A stretch of DNA of 5,236 nucleotides from an uncultured Porphyromonadaceae bacterium (GTDB lineage: Bacteria; Bacteroidota; Bacteroidia; Bacteroidales; Muribaculaceae). Numbering within the stretch: the first letter of the stretch is position 1; each line of letters opens with the position of its first letter. Positions 4,875 to 5,236 of the stretch are shown in pieces. Both the position numbers and the translations under genes were made by a program. The notes beneath the pieces were generated by a model. It searched no databases, had not been told where the DNA came from, and worked only from the letters and a program-made list of their open reading frames with translations. The stretch covers positions 1 through 5,236 of the forward strand of contig CAJMDR010000172.1 of the NCBI GenBank assembly GCA_905212215.1, given 5' to 3'.

Positions 4875-5236
4875 TTAGAGGTTGGTCGAAGTCCTGGCCT
4901 TATCGAAGTCCTCCACGGTATCCAGCTCCATTGCCGTCAGACCTGTTATATCCACCGGACGTAAACTCATGCCACGGGCTATAAGCCGTTCAAAGGCCTT
5001 TTCATAGAACACATTGTCGAGGCCTTCCTCCTTTATCATCGTATCAAGGACATTGAAGAGTTCCCGGGTATATTCCGCGCCCATCTTCTCCAGACCCGTA
5101 GACTCGCCGATGGCAACCGCCGGATCCACTTCCTTGTTGATGTCGCTCACCATCCCTTTTTCATCAATGGTGACCTTGATTTCTTCCGCGCCCAAGGGAT
5201 GCCGTTCCAGGGCGAGCGCCTCGCTGTCGGGACATG
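4875..5236 (-). CDS. LicC-like nucleotidyltransferase (C-terminal part, start beyond right edge)
   Basis: About 120 residues of the C-terminal part of a nucleotidyltransferase are visible. The frame stays open to the edge (CPDSEALALERHP precedes the TTG at 5195), so that TTG is internal, not the start. The visible part matches the end of LicC-type CTP:phosphocholine cytidylyltransferases and related sugar nucleotidyltransferases: AVAIGESTGLEKM, then a helical EELF-like stretch ending NVFYEKAFERLIARGM, then VDITGLTAMELDTVEDFDKA, the usual final strand with its metal-binding acidic residues (ELDTVED). The N-terminal nucleotide-binding motif lies outside the window. It would make the activated donor (CDP-choline or similar) used by the adjacent LicD, to which it is joined as TAAATG. 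A sugar-1-phosphate substrate cannot be excluded from this fragment. Confidence 0.75.
   Translation of the reverse strand, partial: CPDSEALALERHPLGAEEIKVTIDEKGMVSDINKEVDPAVAIGESTGLEKMGAEYTRELFNVLDTMIKEEGLDNVFYEKAFERLIARGMSLRPVDITGLTAMELDTVEDFDKARTSTNL

Noticed and set aside
4551..4964. A plus-strand open frame opposite licD and the nucleotidyltransferase
   Set aside because: It crosses the TAAATG junction of two recognisable minus-strand genes and has no domain signal.
4875..5195. A complete 106-residue gene starting with TTG at 5195
   Set aside because: The frame is open without a stop from 5195 to the window edge and the upstream residues fit the domain, so this is the tail of a longer nucleotidyltransferase.

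Overview
The window most likely comes from a Bacteroidales gut commensal, perhaps of the Muribaculaceae or a close relative. The evidence is a BspA-type leucine-rich-repeat exported protein, a fimbrillin-like lipoprotein, leaders with little or no Shine-Dalgarno sequence, and several matches to the Bacteroidetes promoter pattern (TTTG near -33, TAnnTTTG near -7). The family assignment is inference; no rRNA or other marker gene is present.

Layout. Positions 1-304 (minus) hold the N-terminal part of a two-component response regulator that runs off the left edge. Positions 457-1947 (minus) encode a 496-residue secreted BspA-type LRR protein with its own terminator. A 188-base AT-rich intergenic region, 1948-2135, separates it from a divergent Crp/Fnr-family regulator at 2136-2732 (plus). 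This region holds opposing promoter candidates and a cluster of TTGA/TCAA palindromes. The regulator converges on a minus-strand lipoprotein gene, 2856-3845, whose C-terminal half looks like the Mfa/DUF6562 fimbrillin family. The short gap between the two stop codons is filled by a composite inverted repeat. Further right on the minus strand lie licD (4023-4874) and the C-terminal part of a LicC-like nucleotidyltransferase (4875 to the right edge), joined stop-to-start as TAAATG.

How the genes may work together. Most of the window concerns the cell surface: an LRR protein, a fimbrillin-like lipoprotein and a LicC/LicD pair that would activate and transfer a phospho-substituent (phosphocholine is the classical one) onto a surface glycan. 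The Crp/Fnr protein is a candidate regulator of itself and the LRR gene through the shared palindromes.

The least explained feature is a set of degenerate arrays that all have a 9-bp period and abut or closely follow stop codons, at 2737-2763, 2832-2858, 3930-3983 and 3988-4014. Unit sequences differ between arrays but the period is the same. No complete new system is visible. The repeats and the divergent control region are the parts most worth following up. No intergenic stretch exceeds 300 bases, and I see no RNA gene, insertion sequence or CRISPR array.
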